A stretch of 52,363 bases of DNA, from NCBI GenBank assembly GCA_944386385.1, contig CALXAV010000013.1, positions 1 to 52,363 of the forward strand, written 5' to 3'. Each line of letters starts with the position of its first letter. Within the stretch, counting starts at the first letter, position 1. The notes below the pieces were generated by a model, which saw only the letters and a list, made by a program, of their open reading frames with translations, did not search any database and was not told where the DNA came from. Made by a program: the position numbers and the translations under genes. Below, in pieces: positions 16,219 through 27,201 of the stretch. This DNA comes from an uncultured Clostridia bacterium (GTDB taxonomy: Bacteria > Bacillota > Clostridia > TANB77 > CAG-508).

Positions 16219-18828
16219 TTGGCAAACGCTAAAGAAGAAGTTAATGTAAGTAAAATGTATGGTGAAGAATGTACTTTACCAAAAGATGAATTTATTAAAA
16301 AATACAGAGTTAATGAAGGCGGACTTTCTTCAAAAAGAGCAAGTGAATTAATTAAAAACTTAGGTTTAAACGAAATTAAACAAGCAAAGCCAAAAAGATG
16401 GTATCACTACTTTTTTGAAAGTTTATTTACACCATTTAACTTGATTTTATTAGGAATCACTTTACTTTTATGCTATACAGATATTATTTTACCTGAAACA
16501 CCTAGCTATGCTAATATTATTGTTATTGCTATCTTAGTTGCCGCAAGTACCTTATTAGACTTTTTTGAGGAATATCGTTCTAATAAAGCTGCAAACGAAT
16601 TAAAAGAATTAGTAGCTACAACTTGTCATGTAATAAGAGATGGTAAAGATGTACAAATTCCAATAAAAGAAGTAACTCTTGGTGATGTAGTTATTCTTTC
16701 TGCTGGTAGTATGATTCCTGCTGATTTAAGAATTATTGAAGCAACAGATCTTTATGTTGGACAATCATCTTTAACTGGTGAATCAGACGCTGTTAAAAAA
16801 ACAGTTGAAACAGAAATGAATCCAAAAGATTTAGATAGCATTGCAGATTTAGATACAATCTGTTTTATGGGAACAAATGTAATTTCTGGTAGTGCAAAAG
16901 GTGTGGTTATTAAAACAGCTGATTCTACCTACTTTGGAAAAATTGCTCACACTATAACTACTGGCAAACCAAAAACAGCTTTCCAAAAAGGAATTGAAAG
17001 TATTAGTAAATTATTAATTAAATTTATGCTAATTATTATACCTATTGTATTTATTTTAAACTTCTCAAAACATAGTATAGTAACAGCATTTACATTTGCA
17101 GTAGCAATTTCTATTGCAATCACACCACTTCTTCTTCCTGTTATTTTATCTTCATGTTTATCAAAAGGTGCTGTAAAAATGTCTAAGAAAAAAACTATTG
17201 TAAAAAAATTAGATGCTATACAAAACTTTGGTGCTATGAATATTTTATGTACTGATAAAACAGGAACATTAACAGAAGACAAAATAGTTCTAGAAAAATA
17301 TTTGGACATAAAAGGTGATGAGGATCTTGGTGTTTTAAAATATGCATATTTAAATGCTAGTCTTCAAACAGGTTTAAGAAGTAATATTGATGAAGCTGTA
17401 ATTAAACGTGGCGCTGAATATAATATGCCTGAATTAACTAGTAACTATATAAAATTAGATGAAATACCTTTTGATTTTGCTCGTAGACGTTTATCTATTG
17501 CTGTAAAAGATGAAAATGGTCAAGATGAGTTAATTACCAAAGGTGCAGTAGAAGAAATTTTAAATATATCTACTTCTGTAGAATATAAAGGCGTAGTTTC
17601 TCCACTTACAAGAGAAATTAAAGAAAATATACAAAGAATAAGTAAAAATTTAAACAAAGAAGGTTTAAGAGTTATCGCTGTTTGTAAAAAATATAATAAT
17701 GAACCAGGTTACGATTTTGAAGTAAAAGATGAAAAAAACATGATATTAATTGGCTTCATTGGTTTCTTAGACCCACCTAAAGAGAGTGCAAAACAAGCTG
17801 TTGAAAGAATGAATAAAGCTGGCATTCGTGTAATTGTCTTAACAGGTGATAATGCAGAAGTTACAAAATGTATATGTGATAAAGTAAATATTAAATCTAA
17901 ACACATTATTTTAGGAAGTGAATTAGACAAATTATCAGACGTAGCTGTACTTAGACTAGTTAGGAAAAACAACATTTTTGCAAAATTGTCTCCTATTCAA
18001 AAGGCTAGAATTGTAAGACTTTTAAAAGAAGATGGAAATGTTGTAGGATATATGGGAGATGGAATTAATGATAGTCCATCACTTACAAATTCTGATGTTG
18101 GTATTTCAGTTGATACTGCTGTGGATATTGCAAAAGAATCTGCAGATATTATACTTTTAGAAAAAGACTTAAATGTATTATTAGATGGTGTAACTGAAGG
18201 AAGAAAAACATTTGCTAACTTAATGAAATATATTAAGATGGCAACAAGCTTTAACTTTGGTGAAGTATTATCTGTTATCGTTGCAAGTATTGCTTTACCA
18301 TTCTTACCAGAAACACCTATCCAATTGTTAGTAGAAGGTTTATTATATGATTTTGGACAAATGACACTTCCATTTGATGATGTAGATGCTGAAATTGTAC
18401 GAAAACCTAAAAAATTAGATATTAAGAGTTTAAAACACTTTATGCTATTTATGGGACCAGTTAGCTCTATATTCGACTTAATTGTATTTGCATCTTTATG
18501 GTTTATCTTTGGTGTTAGAGAAGCTGCTCTTTTCCAAACAATTTGGTTCTCATATAGTATCGTTTCTAACTTAGTTGGAATGCATATTATTAGAACTGCA
18601 AAAATACCATTTATACAAAGTAATGCAAATAAAATGGTATATTTCTCTTCTATCTTATTAATTTTAGTAGGACTTATCGTACCATTTACACCTTTAGGAA
18701 GTTTCATTGGATTAGTTCCAATGGCAGCAGAAGATATCGTCTTAATCTTTGTAGTAACTTTCCTATATTGCATTTTGGCTATGTTCGCTAAAAAGATTTA
18801 TATTAAAAAATATGGTGAATGGATTTAG
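16219..18828 (+). CDS. mgtA: MgtA-like magnesium-translocating P-type ATPase
   Basis: An 869-residue P3B-type ATPase for Mg2+ import, with about ten membrane helices. Visible are the N-terminal cytosolic part, the actuator loop SSLTGES, the phosphorylation motif DKTGTLTEDK, TGDNAEV and the hinge MGDGINDSPSL. The late helices have the LVEGLLYDFGQMTLPFDDVD segment typical of MgtA/MgtB rather than Ca2+ pumps. The start is TTG at 16219 with AAGGAG 8 bp upstream; no in-frame ATG fits. Monocistronic with its own promoter. No upstream Mg2+ sensor element is visible. Confidence 0.88.
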   Translation: MANAKEEVNVSKMYGEECTLPKDEFIKKYRVNEGGLSSKRASELIKNLGLNEIKQAKPKRWYHYFFESLFTPFNLILLGITLLLCYTDIILPETPSYANIIVIAILVAASTLLDFFEEYRSNKAANELKELVATTCHVIRDGKDVQIPIKEVTLGDVVILSAGSMIPADLRIIEATDLYVGQSSLTGESDAVKKTVETEMNPKDLDSIADLDTICFMGTNVISGSAKGVVIKTADSTYFGKIAHTITTGKPKTAFQKGIESISKLLIKFMLIIIPIVFILNFSKHSIVTAFTFAVAISIAITPLLLPVILSSCLSKGAVKMSKKKTIVKKLDAIQNFGAMNILCTDKTGTLTEDKIVLEKYLDIKGDEDLGVLKYAYLNASLQTGLRSNIDEAVIKRGAEYNMPELTSNYIKLDEIPFDFARRRLSIAVKDENGQDELITKGAVEEILNISTSVEYKGVVSPLTREIKENIQRISKNLNKEGLRVIAVCKKYNNEPGYDFEVKDEKNMILIGFIGFLDPPKESAKQAVERMNKAGIRVIVLTGDNAEVTKCICDKVNIKSKHIILGSELDKLSDVAVLRLVRKNNIFAKLSPIQKARIVRLLKEDGNVVGYMGDGINDSPSLTNSDVGISVDTAVDIAKESADIILLEKDLNVLLDGVTEGRKTFANLMKYIKMATSFNFGEVLSVIVASIALPFLPETPIQLLVEGLLYDFGQMTLPFDDVDAEIVRKPKKLDIKSLKHFMLFMGPVSSIFDLIVFASLWFIFGVREAALFQTIWFSYSIVSNLVGMHIIRTAKIPFIQSNANKMVYFSSILLILVGLIVPFTPLGSFIGLVPMAAEDIVLIFVVTFLYCILAMFAKKIYIKKYGEWI

Positions 18829-18830
18829 AT

Positions 18831-18942
18831 GTTTTTCAGGACGGGCTCAAAAAACAGCTAAAGAAAAATACATCTCAAATGAGGTGTATTTTTTATGTTT
18901 TATTATACTATAGTGCTGTTTTTTGAGCCCGTCCTGAAAAAC
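18831..18942. repeat. 112-bp palindromic element with 28-bp perfect inverted repeats
   Basis: The left arm 18831-18858 and right arm 18915-18942 are perfect 28-bp inverted repeats. They contain CAGGACGGGCTC, which is unusually GC-rich for this genome. Inside lies a terminator-like hairpin with arms ATACATCTC (18868-18876) and GAGGTGTAT (18881-18889) and a T-run. It sits between convergent mgtA and dnaE, 2 bp after the mgtA stop. It could be a miniature inverted-repeat element that also works as a terminator. No target duplication is obvious. Confidence 0.8.
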
Positions 18943-18958
18943 AACAAAACAAGAATCT

Positions 18959-21900
18959 TTACACAGTTACATTTTCCGTTCCTATTAATTCTCCAAAGAA
19001 TTTTAGTATTTCATCTGTCACATACATTTGTCCACAAGGCTTATATTCTTCCCCAACTTTTATTTGGACATTTATATTATTTTTATCACCATGGAAGTAG
19101 CATATCGCTCCTCTTAATTTATCTTTATTCTCTTCATCTAAATTAGTTATATCTAATGTTAAAATCCTTTGTTTCTGCTCACCAAAATCTTTAATCTCAT
19201 TTGCAATAATAGTTGTATTATCATCTTCTCTTATACTTAATCTACCATCTACCATTACAATGTTTTCTTCAACTAAACTCTTTCCTGCTTTTAAGTAAGC
19301 ATTTTCAAAGACAATCACTTCTGCTGTACCATATAAATCTTCAATCGTTACAAATGCCATTATCTTATTATTTTTAGTATATTTCTTTTTAATTGAAGTT
19401 ATTATTCCTGCATATTTTACATTTTGGCCATCTTGATATTTTGGTTTTTCATTTTGCATTTGAATATTTTCTTCACTTAAAGTTGTTGACATTTGCTCAT
19501 CTAATTTTTTAAGTTCTATTGTATTTATATTAGTTTGTCTTTCTATTTGCTCTCTTAGTTTTTCTAAAGGATGTCCTGAAATATAAATTCCAAGCATTTC
19601 TTTTTCCAAAGATAATAATTCTTTTTCTGGAAGTTCTTCATGTTCTTCAAACTTATATTTCATTTCGTTTAACTCTTCTTTTTGTTCTTCACTTCCTAAA
19701 TCAAACATTGATACTTGTCCAGAAAGACCTTTTTTCTTCTCACTTTGAATGGAATCTATTATTCCTTCAAAAGATGCTAAAAGAGTACTTCTCGTTTGTT
19801 CAAATTCATCAAAAGCTCCCGCTTTTATTAAACTCTCTACGCACTTTTTATTTACTGCCTCATCTGCAATTCTTTCACAAAAGTCTGTAAAACTTTTGAA
19901 ATTACCCTTCTCATTTCTTTCTTTTACAATATTATTTACAGGTACAGTTCCAACATTTTTAATGCTTCCAAGTCCAAAACGTATTTTTCCATCTTCAACT
20001 GTAAATTTAGTGTAACTCTTATTTATCTCTGGCTTTAATATTTCAATACCCAAATCTTTACATTCATCGATATATTGAGGTATCTTATCTAAATTACCTA
20101 AGAAACTATTTAATGTTGCTGCCATAAACTCTGCTGGATAATATGCTTTTAAATATGCTGTTCTATATGCTACTACTGCATAACAAGCTGCGTGGCTCTT
20201 ATTAAATGCATATTTTGCAAACTCTGCCATCTCATCAAATATTTTATTTGCTGATTCTTCATCTATTCCATTTCTCACACATCCTGGAACTACTACATTT
20301 CCATCTTCATCTACTTGTCCATGAATAAATACTTCTCTTTCTTTTGCCATAACATCTAGCTTTTTCTTTCCCATTGCACGTCTTACTAAGTCAGCTCTTC
20401 CTAGAGAATATCCTGCTAAATCACGAACTATTTGCATAACTTGTTCTTGGTATACCATACAGCCATAAGTTACATTTAAGATTGGCTCTAACCTTGGGTG
20501 TGTATATTCATTATGACCTGGGTGTTTTTTACCTTTTATATATCTTGGTATTTGGTCCATAGGTCCTGGTCTATATAAAGAAACACCTGCTATTAAATCT
20601 TCCAAACAGTCTGGTTGTAGTTCTTTCATGAAGTTAGTCATACCTTGAGACTCAAATTGGAATATTCCACAAGTTTTCCCTTCTTGCCATAATTTATATA
20701 CTTTAGGGTCAGACATATCTTTATCAAACTCAACGTCTATTCCTTTGTTTTCTTTTACCATTTCCATAGTATCTTGTATTACTGTAAGAGTTCTTAATCC
20801 TAAGAAATCCATTTTAAGTAGACCTAGTTCCTCTAATGTAGTCATTATATATTGTGTTGATATTTGTCCATCACGAACATATAAAGGTACATAAGTATCT
20901 ACTGGGTCTTTTGTAATAACTACTCCGGCAAGCATGTGTGGATGCCTGTCTTGGCATACCTTCTAGTCCCATAGCTATATCTAAGACCTTCTTCACAGTC
21001 TCATCTGCTTCATATCTATCACGCAATTCTTTATTTTGTTCTAATGCCTTCTTTATAGTTATATGTAATTCATTTGGTATCATTTTAGCTAGGCTATCCG
21101 CTTCTGAATATGGTACATCTAAGACTCTCGCAACGTCTCTAATTACCATCTTTGCAGCCATAGTTCCAAAAGTTATAATCTGTGATACATGGTCATGACC
21201 ATACTTTTCAGATACATAATCTATTACTTCCTGTCTACGTGTATCACTAAAGTCTACGTCAAAGTCGGGCATACTAATTCTCTCGGGATTTAAGAATCTT
21301 TCAAAAAGTAAATCATATTTCATTGGGTCAATATCTGTTATTTCAATTGCATATGCAATTATAGAACCTGCACCAGAACCACGTCCTGGTCCTACTGATA
21401 TTCCATGTGTTTTTGCATAATGAATAAAGTCCCAAACGATTAAGAAATAATCAACATATCCCATTTTCTTAATTACACTAATTTCATATTCTGCTCTATC
21501 TAATATTTCCTTACTTGGATTTTCTCCATATCTTTTCTTTATTCCATCATCACATAGTTTTTTAAAGAAATCAAAATGTGTTGGGAATTCAGGTGGTACA
21601 TCATAATTAGGTAGTATAGTATGTCCAAATTCGAATTCAACATTACATTTTTCTGCAATCTTAACAGTATTTTCTATCGCGTCTGGAAAAGCTTTAAAAT
21701 ACTCTATCATTTCTTCTGGAGATTTTACATATAATTCATCTGTATCAAACCTCATTCTGTCTATATCACTCATTCTTTTACCTGTTTGGATACAAAGTAA
21801 AACCTCATGATTATATGCATCTTCTTTTTTCAAATAATGTGCATCATTTGTTGCAACTAATGGTATATCTAATTTTCTTGCAAGCTGTACTAATTTTTGA

Positions 21901-22457
21901 TTTGCTAGAACTTGTTCTTTTATACCATTATTTTGTATTTCAATATAATAATCATCACCAAAAACTCTTTTATGCCAAAGAGCAATTTCTTCGGCCTTTT
22001 CATTATTTCCATTTAATAGTGCTTGGTTTACAGCACCTGCTAAACATGCACTTAAACATATTAGCCCTTCATGATATTTCTCTAAAATTTCTAAATCTAT
22101 ACGAGGTTTATAATAATATCCTTCAGTAAAACCAAGTGAAACTAATTTACTTAAGTTTTTATATCCTTGGTTGTCTTTTGCAAGTAGAATTAAGTGATTA
22201 TATTTATTGTCAATATTAGGCTCTTTGTCAAAACGACTTCTTGGAGCTACATATACCTCACAACCTATAATTGGTTTTACTCCCTCTTTCTTACAAGCTT
22301 TGTAAAAGTCAATTGCACCATACATAACACCATGGTCAGTTATAGCCATAGCATCCATTCCTAGTTCTTTTGCTCTTACAGGTAAATCTTTTATTCTATT
22401 TGCTCCATCTAATAAACTAAATTCACTATGTATATGTAAATGTACAAAGTCTGACAT
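18959..22457 (-). CDS. dnaE: DNA polymerase III alpha subunit DnaE (frame broken once)
   Basis: The replicative polymerase of the DnaE1 type. It has an N-terminal PHP domain (HLHIHSEFSLLDG start), the polymerase core with PDFDVDF and MDFLGLRTL acid residues, the helix-hairpin-helix/tau-binding region and a C-terminal OB domain (VKYAGIITSIKKK). ATG 22457 has GGAG close by. The frame breaks near 20925-20930: upstream ends THAC, downstream begins GVVITKDPVD. Removing one base (a C of TGCCGGA on the coding strand) gives 1165 residues reading THACGVVIT; removing a T gives THAAGVVIT. DnaE is essential, so the break is most likely an error. Confidence 0.93.
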
Positions 22458-22471
22458 TTTTTTCTCCTTTC

Positions 22472-22589
22472 ATTTCGCAACGGGGACGTTTCCTTTGCGA
22501 ATTTTTTTTCATTTCTGGGACAGAACCTTTAATAGATGTGTCCCTTTTGCGAAATTTTATGCGTAAAGGAAACGTCCCAAACGCGAAAT
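22472..22589. repeat. Nested GGGAC/GTCCC palindromes between amylase and dnaE
   Basis: GGGACGTTTCCTTT (22483-22496) pairs perfectly with AAAGGAAACGTCCC (22565-22578). Outer arms ATTTCGC (22472-22478) and GCGAAAT (22583-22589) extend it. An inner pair GGGACA/TGTCCC (22517-22522, 22539-22544) sits inside. The structure fills nearly the whole intergenic space. It belongs with similar hairpins at 27166 and 32751. Confidence 0.75.
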
Positions 22590-24031
22590 TATCCTTCTAC
22601 CCAAACTGATGTTGATTTTCCTTTTACTTTAAAGTTTCCATATCCTTGTTCATCTATTAAAATCTCATCTTCACAGTTTCCTAAGCTATCTATAAATTTT
22701 TCTCCTGCAAATTGTTCTCCTATATACATTCTTTTTTCTCCATCACCAGCATTTGAAATCACAACTGCTAATCCTGATTGTAAATGTTCTTCGTCTCCTT
22801 CTCTTGTCCATCCTATAAAGTTTTTGTTATCAAAATAATCATGTTCTTCTCCATATGCTTTTTCTTTTCTTAATTCTATTAAAATTTTTAAATCTTTCAT
22901 AGGCTCTATATTATCATGTGGTATACCATAGAAATCTCCATAAAATACACATGGATATCCTTCACTCTTAAGCAGAATTATACTATATGCTGCTGGTTTA
23001 AACCAATTTTCTACAAAGCTTTGTAAACTTTGACCTGGTTGTGTGTCATGATTATCTACAAATGTTACTGCTTTACTTGAGTTTTCTTTTAGTAATGTAT
23101 GTTCTAGAATCTGACTCAAATCATAATTAGGGTCATTTGAAGCATTATAAAAATTATAATGTAGTGGTACATCAAATAAAGATATTTCTCCTTCTGTTTC
23201 TGTTATATATCTATGTAGTTTTGATACATCACCACTCCAATATTCACCTACTGTGAACAATTCTTCCTTTGACTCTTTTCTTAAATTGCGTATCCATTCT
23301 CTATAAAAGTTTGCATTTATATGTTTTACAGCATCTAATCTAAATCCATCAACACCTGTTAACTCTAAATACCATTTTCCCCATTTATTACATTCTTCTA
23401 CTACTTCTGGATTTCCAAAATCCAAATCAGCTCCCATTAAATAATCGTAGTTTCCAAATTCTTCGTCTACTGCTACACTCCAATCTTTATCCTTAAACTT
23501 AAAGATTGCATGTTCTTTTGAGTTTTCATCATAGTCTATTCCATCAAAATGTGTCCAGTTCCATTCGAAATCTGAATACTTATGTTTTCTTCCTGGGAAT
23601 GTAAATTTAGTTGCAACTCTTACTGTTTCTTGCTTTGCTTCTTCTAAATTATGATTACCCCAATCTACTTTATTTGCTGGTATTGTTTGTAACATATCAG
23701 CTCCCATTTTATGATTTAATACAATATCTGCATACGCTTCTATTCCTGCTTGATTTAATACTTGTATACAATTTAAATATTCATCTTTAGAACCATATTT
23801 TGTTTTTACAGTTCCTTTTTGGTCAAATTCTCCTAAATCATATACATCATAAACACCATAACCAACTTCATCTTTTCCACCTATTCCTTTATATGCTGGT
23901 GGAAGCCATAAAGCTGTTATTCCTATATCTGCTAATCTTTCAGCATCTTTTGCTATATCATTCCACAAGTTTTGATTACAATTCATATACCATTCAAAGT
24001 ATTGCATTATTATTCCATTTATCTTTTTCAT
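22589..24031 (-). CDS. Cytoplasmic alpha-amylase, GH13
   Basis: A 480-residue GH13 (subfamily 5-like) alpha-amylase without a signal peptide, so it probably acts on glycogen or imported maltodextrins. Conserved regions visible are ADIVLNHKMG, GFRLDAVKHI (nucleophile Asp), FTVGEYWSGD (acid/base Glu) and FVDNHDTQPG (transition-state Asp). The start is taken as the second ATG at 24031, because the GGAGAAG inside the longer frame (ATG 24043) forms its ribosome site. It is divergent from the thioesterase gene. The stop codon touches the palindromic repeat downstream. Confidence 0.92.
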   Translation of the reverse strand: MKKINGIIMQYFEWYMNCNQNLWNDIAKDAERLADIGITALWLPPAYKGIGGKDEVGYGVYDVYDLGEFDQKGTVKTKYGSKDEYLNCIQVLNQAGIEAYADIVLNHKMGADMLQTIPANKVDWGNHNLEEAKQETVRVATKFTFPGRKHKYSDFEWNWTHFDGIDYDENSKEHAIFKFKDKDWSVAVDEEFGNYDYLMGADLDFGNPEVVEECNKWGKWYLELTGVDGFRLDAVKHINANFYREWIRNLRKESKEELFTVGEYWSGDVSKLHRYITETEGEISLFDVPLHYNFYNASNDPNYDLSQILEHTLLKENSSKAVTFVDNHDTQPGQSLQSFVENWFKPAAYSIILLKSEGYPCVFYGDFYGIPHDNIEPMKDLKILIELRKEKAYGEEHDYFDNKNFIGWTREGDEEHLQSGLAVVISNAGDGEKRMYIGEQFAGEKFIDSLGNCEDEILIDEQGYGNFKVKGKSTSVWVEG

Positions 24032-24111
24032 TTTCTTCTCCATCTTATTTGATTTTTTTGATTATATCACAATTTTATATAAATTCCTACATATTTTTAC
24101 TTCTTTTTCAT

Positions 24112-24140
24112 TTGACATATTTTTACTATTTTTATATAAT
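24112..24140 (+). promoter_or_regulatory. Consensus sigma-A promoter of the thioesterase-tyrS cluster
   Basis: Perfect TTGACA (24112-24117), 17-bp spacer, perfect TATAAT (24135-24140). It drives the thioesterase gene and perhaps the two genes after it. Confidence 0.85.
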
Positions 24141-24166
24141 TACTCTCTGAAAGGAAGGATTTTTTT

Positions 24167-24589
24167 ATGGATTACGTATATAAAAGAAGAATTAATTATT
24201 ATGAAACTGATAGAATGGGAATTGTTCATCATTCTAATTATATTCGTTTTATGGAAGAAGCAAGATGTTACCTTCTTGAAAATCTAGGTATGCCTTATTC
24301 TGCTTTTGAAGATAGCAATATTATGATACCAGTTCTTGGTGTTAACTGTACTTTTAAACACCATGTAACTTTTGATGATATTATTTTAATTAAATTATGT
24401 GTTAAAGAATTTAATGGCGTAAGACTTACTATGGGTTATACTGCAACTGAAAAAGATACAGGAGAAGTTGTTTTTACAGGTGAAACTAAACATTGTTTTA
24501 CTGATAAAAACTTAAAACCTATTCGTCTTCAAAAATCTATCCCTGAATTCTATAAAAAATTTAATGATTTAAAGGAAAAAAGTCTTTAA
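24167..24589 (+). CDS. Acyl-CoA thioesterase, YbgC/4HBT hot-dog family
   Basis: A 140-residue single hot-dog domain hydrolysing short acyl-CoA or aromatic acyl-CoA thioesters. The family signature YYETDRMGIVHHSNYIRFME holds the catalytic Asp in the YxTDxMGxVHHxNY pattern. GGAAGG precedes the ATG at 24167. It is followed by the zinc-ribbon gene after 75 bp. The natural substrate is unknown. Confidence 0.9.
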   Translation: MDYVYKRRINYYETDRMGIVHHSNYIRFMEEARCYLLENLGMPYSAFEDSNIMIPVLGVNCTFKHHVTFDDIILIKLCVKEFNGVRLTMGYTATEKDTGEVVFTGETKHCFTDKNLKPIRLQKSIPEFYKKFNDLKEKSL

Positions 24590-24664
24590 TTTTTGTAGAT
24601 TTTATGATACAATGTAATGGATTTTAGAGAAAAATGTCAAAAGATAAAACAAGGAGGATTTAAA

Positions 24665-24952
24665 ATGGAATTTAATAGATGTAGTAGATGTGGAAGTTTT
24701 TATGTTGCAGAAGGTAATGTTTGCCCTAAATGTAGTAAAAAAGATGGAGCTGAATTTATGCAATTTACATCTTACTTAGACGAAAACGGATTTGATAATT
24801 CTTTAGATACTATTTCTAACCAAACAGGAATCTCAATCAAAAACTTAAATCGTTTTATTGGATATCCTGAATTTAAAGATTACAAAAAAGATTTTAAAAA
24901 TGGTATTAGTCAAAACCAAGAAACTGGTTTTAATGGAATTACACTTAACTAA
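24665..24952 (+). CDS. Small zinc-ribbon protein (95 aa)
   Basis: An N-terminal zinc ribbon ([18 protein letters not shown]: two CxxC knuckles 12 residues apart) is followed by a short domain with [11 protein letters not shown]. The start is ATG 24665 with AAGGAGG 7 bp upstream; the longer reading from 24617 has no site. It lies 17 bp upstream of tyrS and is probably co-transcribed. Similar small proteins of Firmicutes have no known function. Confidence 0.8.
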   Translation: MEFNRCSRCGSFYVAEGNVCPKCSKKDGAEFMQFTSYLDENGFDNSLDTISNQTGISIKNLNRFIGYPEFKDYKKDFKNGISQNQETGFNGITLN

Positions 24953-24969
24953 GAAAGGATTTTGATTTT

Positions 24970-26181
24970 ATGGAAAATGTTATTGACATACTTGAAAAAA
25001 GAAATTACATCGAGCAAATTACTCATCCAGAAGAGTTAAAAGAACTTTTAGAAAAAGAAAAAATTTCTTTTTATATTGGTATTGACCCTACTGCTGATAG
25101 TTTACATGTTGGTCACTTTGTTTCTCTAATGGTTGCTTCTCATATGCAAAAATGTGGACATAGACCAATTATATTAGTTGGTGGTGGTACTGCTACAATT
25201 GGTGACCCATCTGGTAAAACTGATATGAGAAAAATGCTTTCTCGTGAAGAAATTAACCATAATGTTGCTTGTATTAAAAAACAAGTCGAAAAGTTCGTTA
25301 GTTTTGAAGGTAAAAATGCAGCAATTATAGTAAACAATGCAGATTGGCTTTTAGATTTAAAATTTGTTGAATTTGTACGTGAAATTGGAAGCCTATTTTC
25401 TGTTAATAAAATGCTTGCTGCTGAATGTTATAAACAAAGACTAGAAACTGGTCTTACATTCTTTGAAATGAGTTACATGTTAATGCAATCTTATGATTTC
25501 TTACATTTATATAACGAGTATGGTTGTAAATTAGAAATTGGTGGAAATGACCAATGGTCTAATATTATAGGTGGCGTTGATTTAATTAGAAAAATCGGTA
25601 AAGATGATTCTTTCGGTTTAACATTTAAACTTCTTACAACTAAAGAAGGTAAGAAAATGGGAAAAACTGAAAAAGGTGCTTTATGGTTAGACCCTAACAA
25701 AACTTCTCCTTATGAATTTTACCAATATTGGAGAAATGTTGAAGATGAAAGTGTTGAAATAGTTTTAAAAATGCTTACATTCTTACCTATTGAAAAAATA
25801 AATGAACTTGCAAGCCTTAAAGATGAAAAAATAAATGAATCTAAAAAAATTCTAGCATATGAAATAACAAAATTAGTTCATGGTGAAGAAGAAGCTAAAA
25901 AAGCTGAAGAAGCTTCAAATGCATTATTTAGTGGACAAGGTAACTTAGATAACATGCCTACTACTGAATTAGAAGATAGAAATATTTCAATCTTAGATGC
26001 AATTATTAAATGTAACATGGCTCCTTCTAAAGGACAAGCAAGAACATTAATTACACAAGGTGGTATATCTCTAAACGATGAAAAAGTTACAGATACTAAC
26101 TACCAATTATCAGATAAAGACTTCAAAGACGGATATGCAATTCTTAAGAAAGGTAAAAAAGTATTTAATAAATTAGTATAA
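24970..26181 (+). CDS. tyrS: Tyrosyl-tRNA synthetase
   Basis: A 403-residue class I synthetase. HIGH-type motif HVGHF in [18 protein letters not shown]-type motif KMGKT in [10 protein letters not shown], and a C-terminal S4 RNA-binding domain ([20 protein letters not shown]). The GxDQWSN substrate loop is present (GGNDQWSN). AAAGGA precedes the ATG at 24970. No T-box leader is visible. It ends the thioesterase cluster at a terminator. Confidence 0.95.
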   Translation: MENVIDILEKRNYIEQITHPEELKELLEKEKISFYIGIDPTADSLHVGHFVSLMVASHMQKCGHRPIILVGGGTATIGDPSGKTDMRKMLSREEINHNVACIKKQVEKFVSFEGKNAAIIVNNADWLLDLKFVEFVREIGSLFSVNKMLAAECYKQRLETGLTFFEMSYMLMQSYDFLHLYNEYGCKLEIGGNDQWSNIIGGVDLIRKIGKDDSFGLTFKLLTTKEGKKMGKTEKGALWLDPNKTSPYEFYQYWRNVEDESVEIVLKMLTFLPIEKINELASLKDEKINESKKILAYEITKLVHGEEEAKKAEEASNALFSGQGNLDNMPTTELEDRNISILDAIIKCNMAPSKGQARTLITQGGISLNDEKVTDTNYQLSDKDFKDGYAILKKGKKVFNKLV

Positions 26182-26186
26182 AAACA

Positions 26187-26215
26187 AAGAGTTCACTAAA
26201 TGAACTCTTATTTTT
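26187..26215. terminator. Bidirectional terminator after tyrS
   Basis: AAGAGTTC (26187-26194) pairs with GAACTCTT (26202-26209), followed by ATTTTTAT. It separates tyrS from the convergent dehydratase gene. Confidence 0.85.
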
Positions 26216-26235
26216 ATACTATATAATTTTTTTAT

Positions 26236-27108
26236 CTAATTTCTTATTTTATTAATTGCTTCTGGTATTTTTGATATTGTATCAGATGCTTTCATAGAAA
26301 TATCATTTAATTCTTCTTGAGCTATCTCTCCTGCTAAGCCTGCTAAATATGCTCCTGCAGCTATGCTTAAAACATTTGGCTCATTATATCCTAAAATTCC
26401 TACCAATATACCCGATAAAACATCTCCGCTTCCTGCTGTTGCCATACCTGCGCATCCTCTTTTCACTAGATAAGTATTTTTCCCATCTGTAACAGTAGTA
26501 GTATGTCCTTTAAGTAATAAAATAACATTATATTCATTAGCAAATTTAACAGCTAGTTCTTGAGGATTACTTTTTATATCTTCAAAATTATACCCACTTA
26601 TTCTTTCAAATTCTTTTGGATGTGGTGTTAATATTACTTTACACTTAGTCCTATTTAAAATACTTTTATCCATATTAGCTAAAGTATTTAACCCATCTGC
26701 ATCTATTATAACTGGCATATCTTTTGTTTCTAATATGTAACTAAGTATTTTTTCATTATCTTTACTTTCTCCCCATCCCATACCAATTGCTAATGCTTTT
26801 AATTTTTCTAATGATTTATCTATTTTCTCTTTATCAAATATCATATGTCCATCTTTACTTTCTATTGTAAATAATGTTTGCTCTAATAGATATGGCATAA
26901 CACCATTTGCTATTTCTTTTGGTACTATAAGCCTTACAACTCCGCAACCTGCTGTTAGACTTGCACAGCTTAAATTTGCAAGCTTAGCCGCTCCTGAATA
27001 TTCTATTGAACCTCCCATTATTCCTACATAACCAAAATTTCCTTTATTTGAATTTTCATCTCTCTTAGGAAATATATTTTTTATATCTTCTTTTTTTAAT
27101 TCTTCCAT
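26236..27108 (-). CDS. nnrD: ADP-dependent NAD(P)H-hydrate dehydratase
   Basis: A 290-residue YjeF C-terminal/ribokinase-fold enzyme that repairs hydrated NAD(P)H. Visible are GNFGYVGIMGGSIEYSGAA near the start, VILTPHPKEFERI, LLKGHTTTV and the catalytic GSGDVLSGILVG. It lacks the epimerase (NnrE) domain found in fused versions. The start is ATG 27108 (MEELKKEDI), as GAAGGGAT lies just upstream; the longer frame from 27144 has no site. Confidence 0.9.
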   Translation of the reverse strand: MEELKKEDIKNIFPKRDENSNKGNFGYVGIMGGSIEYSGAAKLANLSCASLTAGCGVVRLIVPKEIANGVMPYLLEQTLFTIESKDGHMIFDKEKIDKSLEKLKALAIGMGWGESKDNEKILSYILETKDMPVIIDADGLNTLANMDKSILNRTKCKVILTPHPKEFERISGYNFEDIKSNPQELAVKFANEYNVILLLKGHTTTVTDGKNTYLVKRGCAGMATAGSGDVLSGILVGILGYNEPNVLSIAAGAYLAGLAGEIAQEELNDISMKASDTISKIPEAINKIRN

Positions 27109-27165
27109 ATCTATCCCTTCTTTTTTTCTTAGATTATAACACATAAAACTTATTTATGTACAAAT

Positions 27166-27201
27166 ATGAGACAAAAAATCCCCGTCCCCTTTTTGTCTCA
27201 T
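27166..27201. repeat. GTCCC-type intergenic hairpin
   Basis: Perfect 12-bp arms ATGAGACAAAAA (27166-27177) and TTTTTGTCTCAT (27190-27201), loop ATCCCCGTCCCC. It overlaps the stop codon of the DUF5665 gene and may terminate it. It shares the GTCCC signature with the repeats at 22472 and 32751. Confidence 0.75.

Noticed and set aside
20871..20935. Natural split of dnaE into two genes or an intein junction
   Set aside because: The two frames overlap and join within a conserved motif after removing one base. There is no intein motif and no ribosome site for the second part.
24953..24969. T-box leader for tyrS
   Set aside because: Only 17 bp separate tyrS from the previous gene and no T-box sequence or specifier loop is present; the upstream promoter at 24112 serves the cluster.
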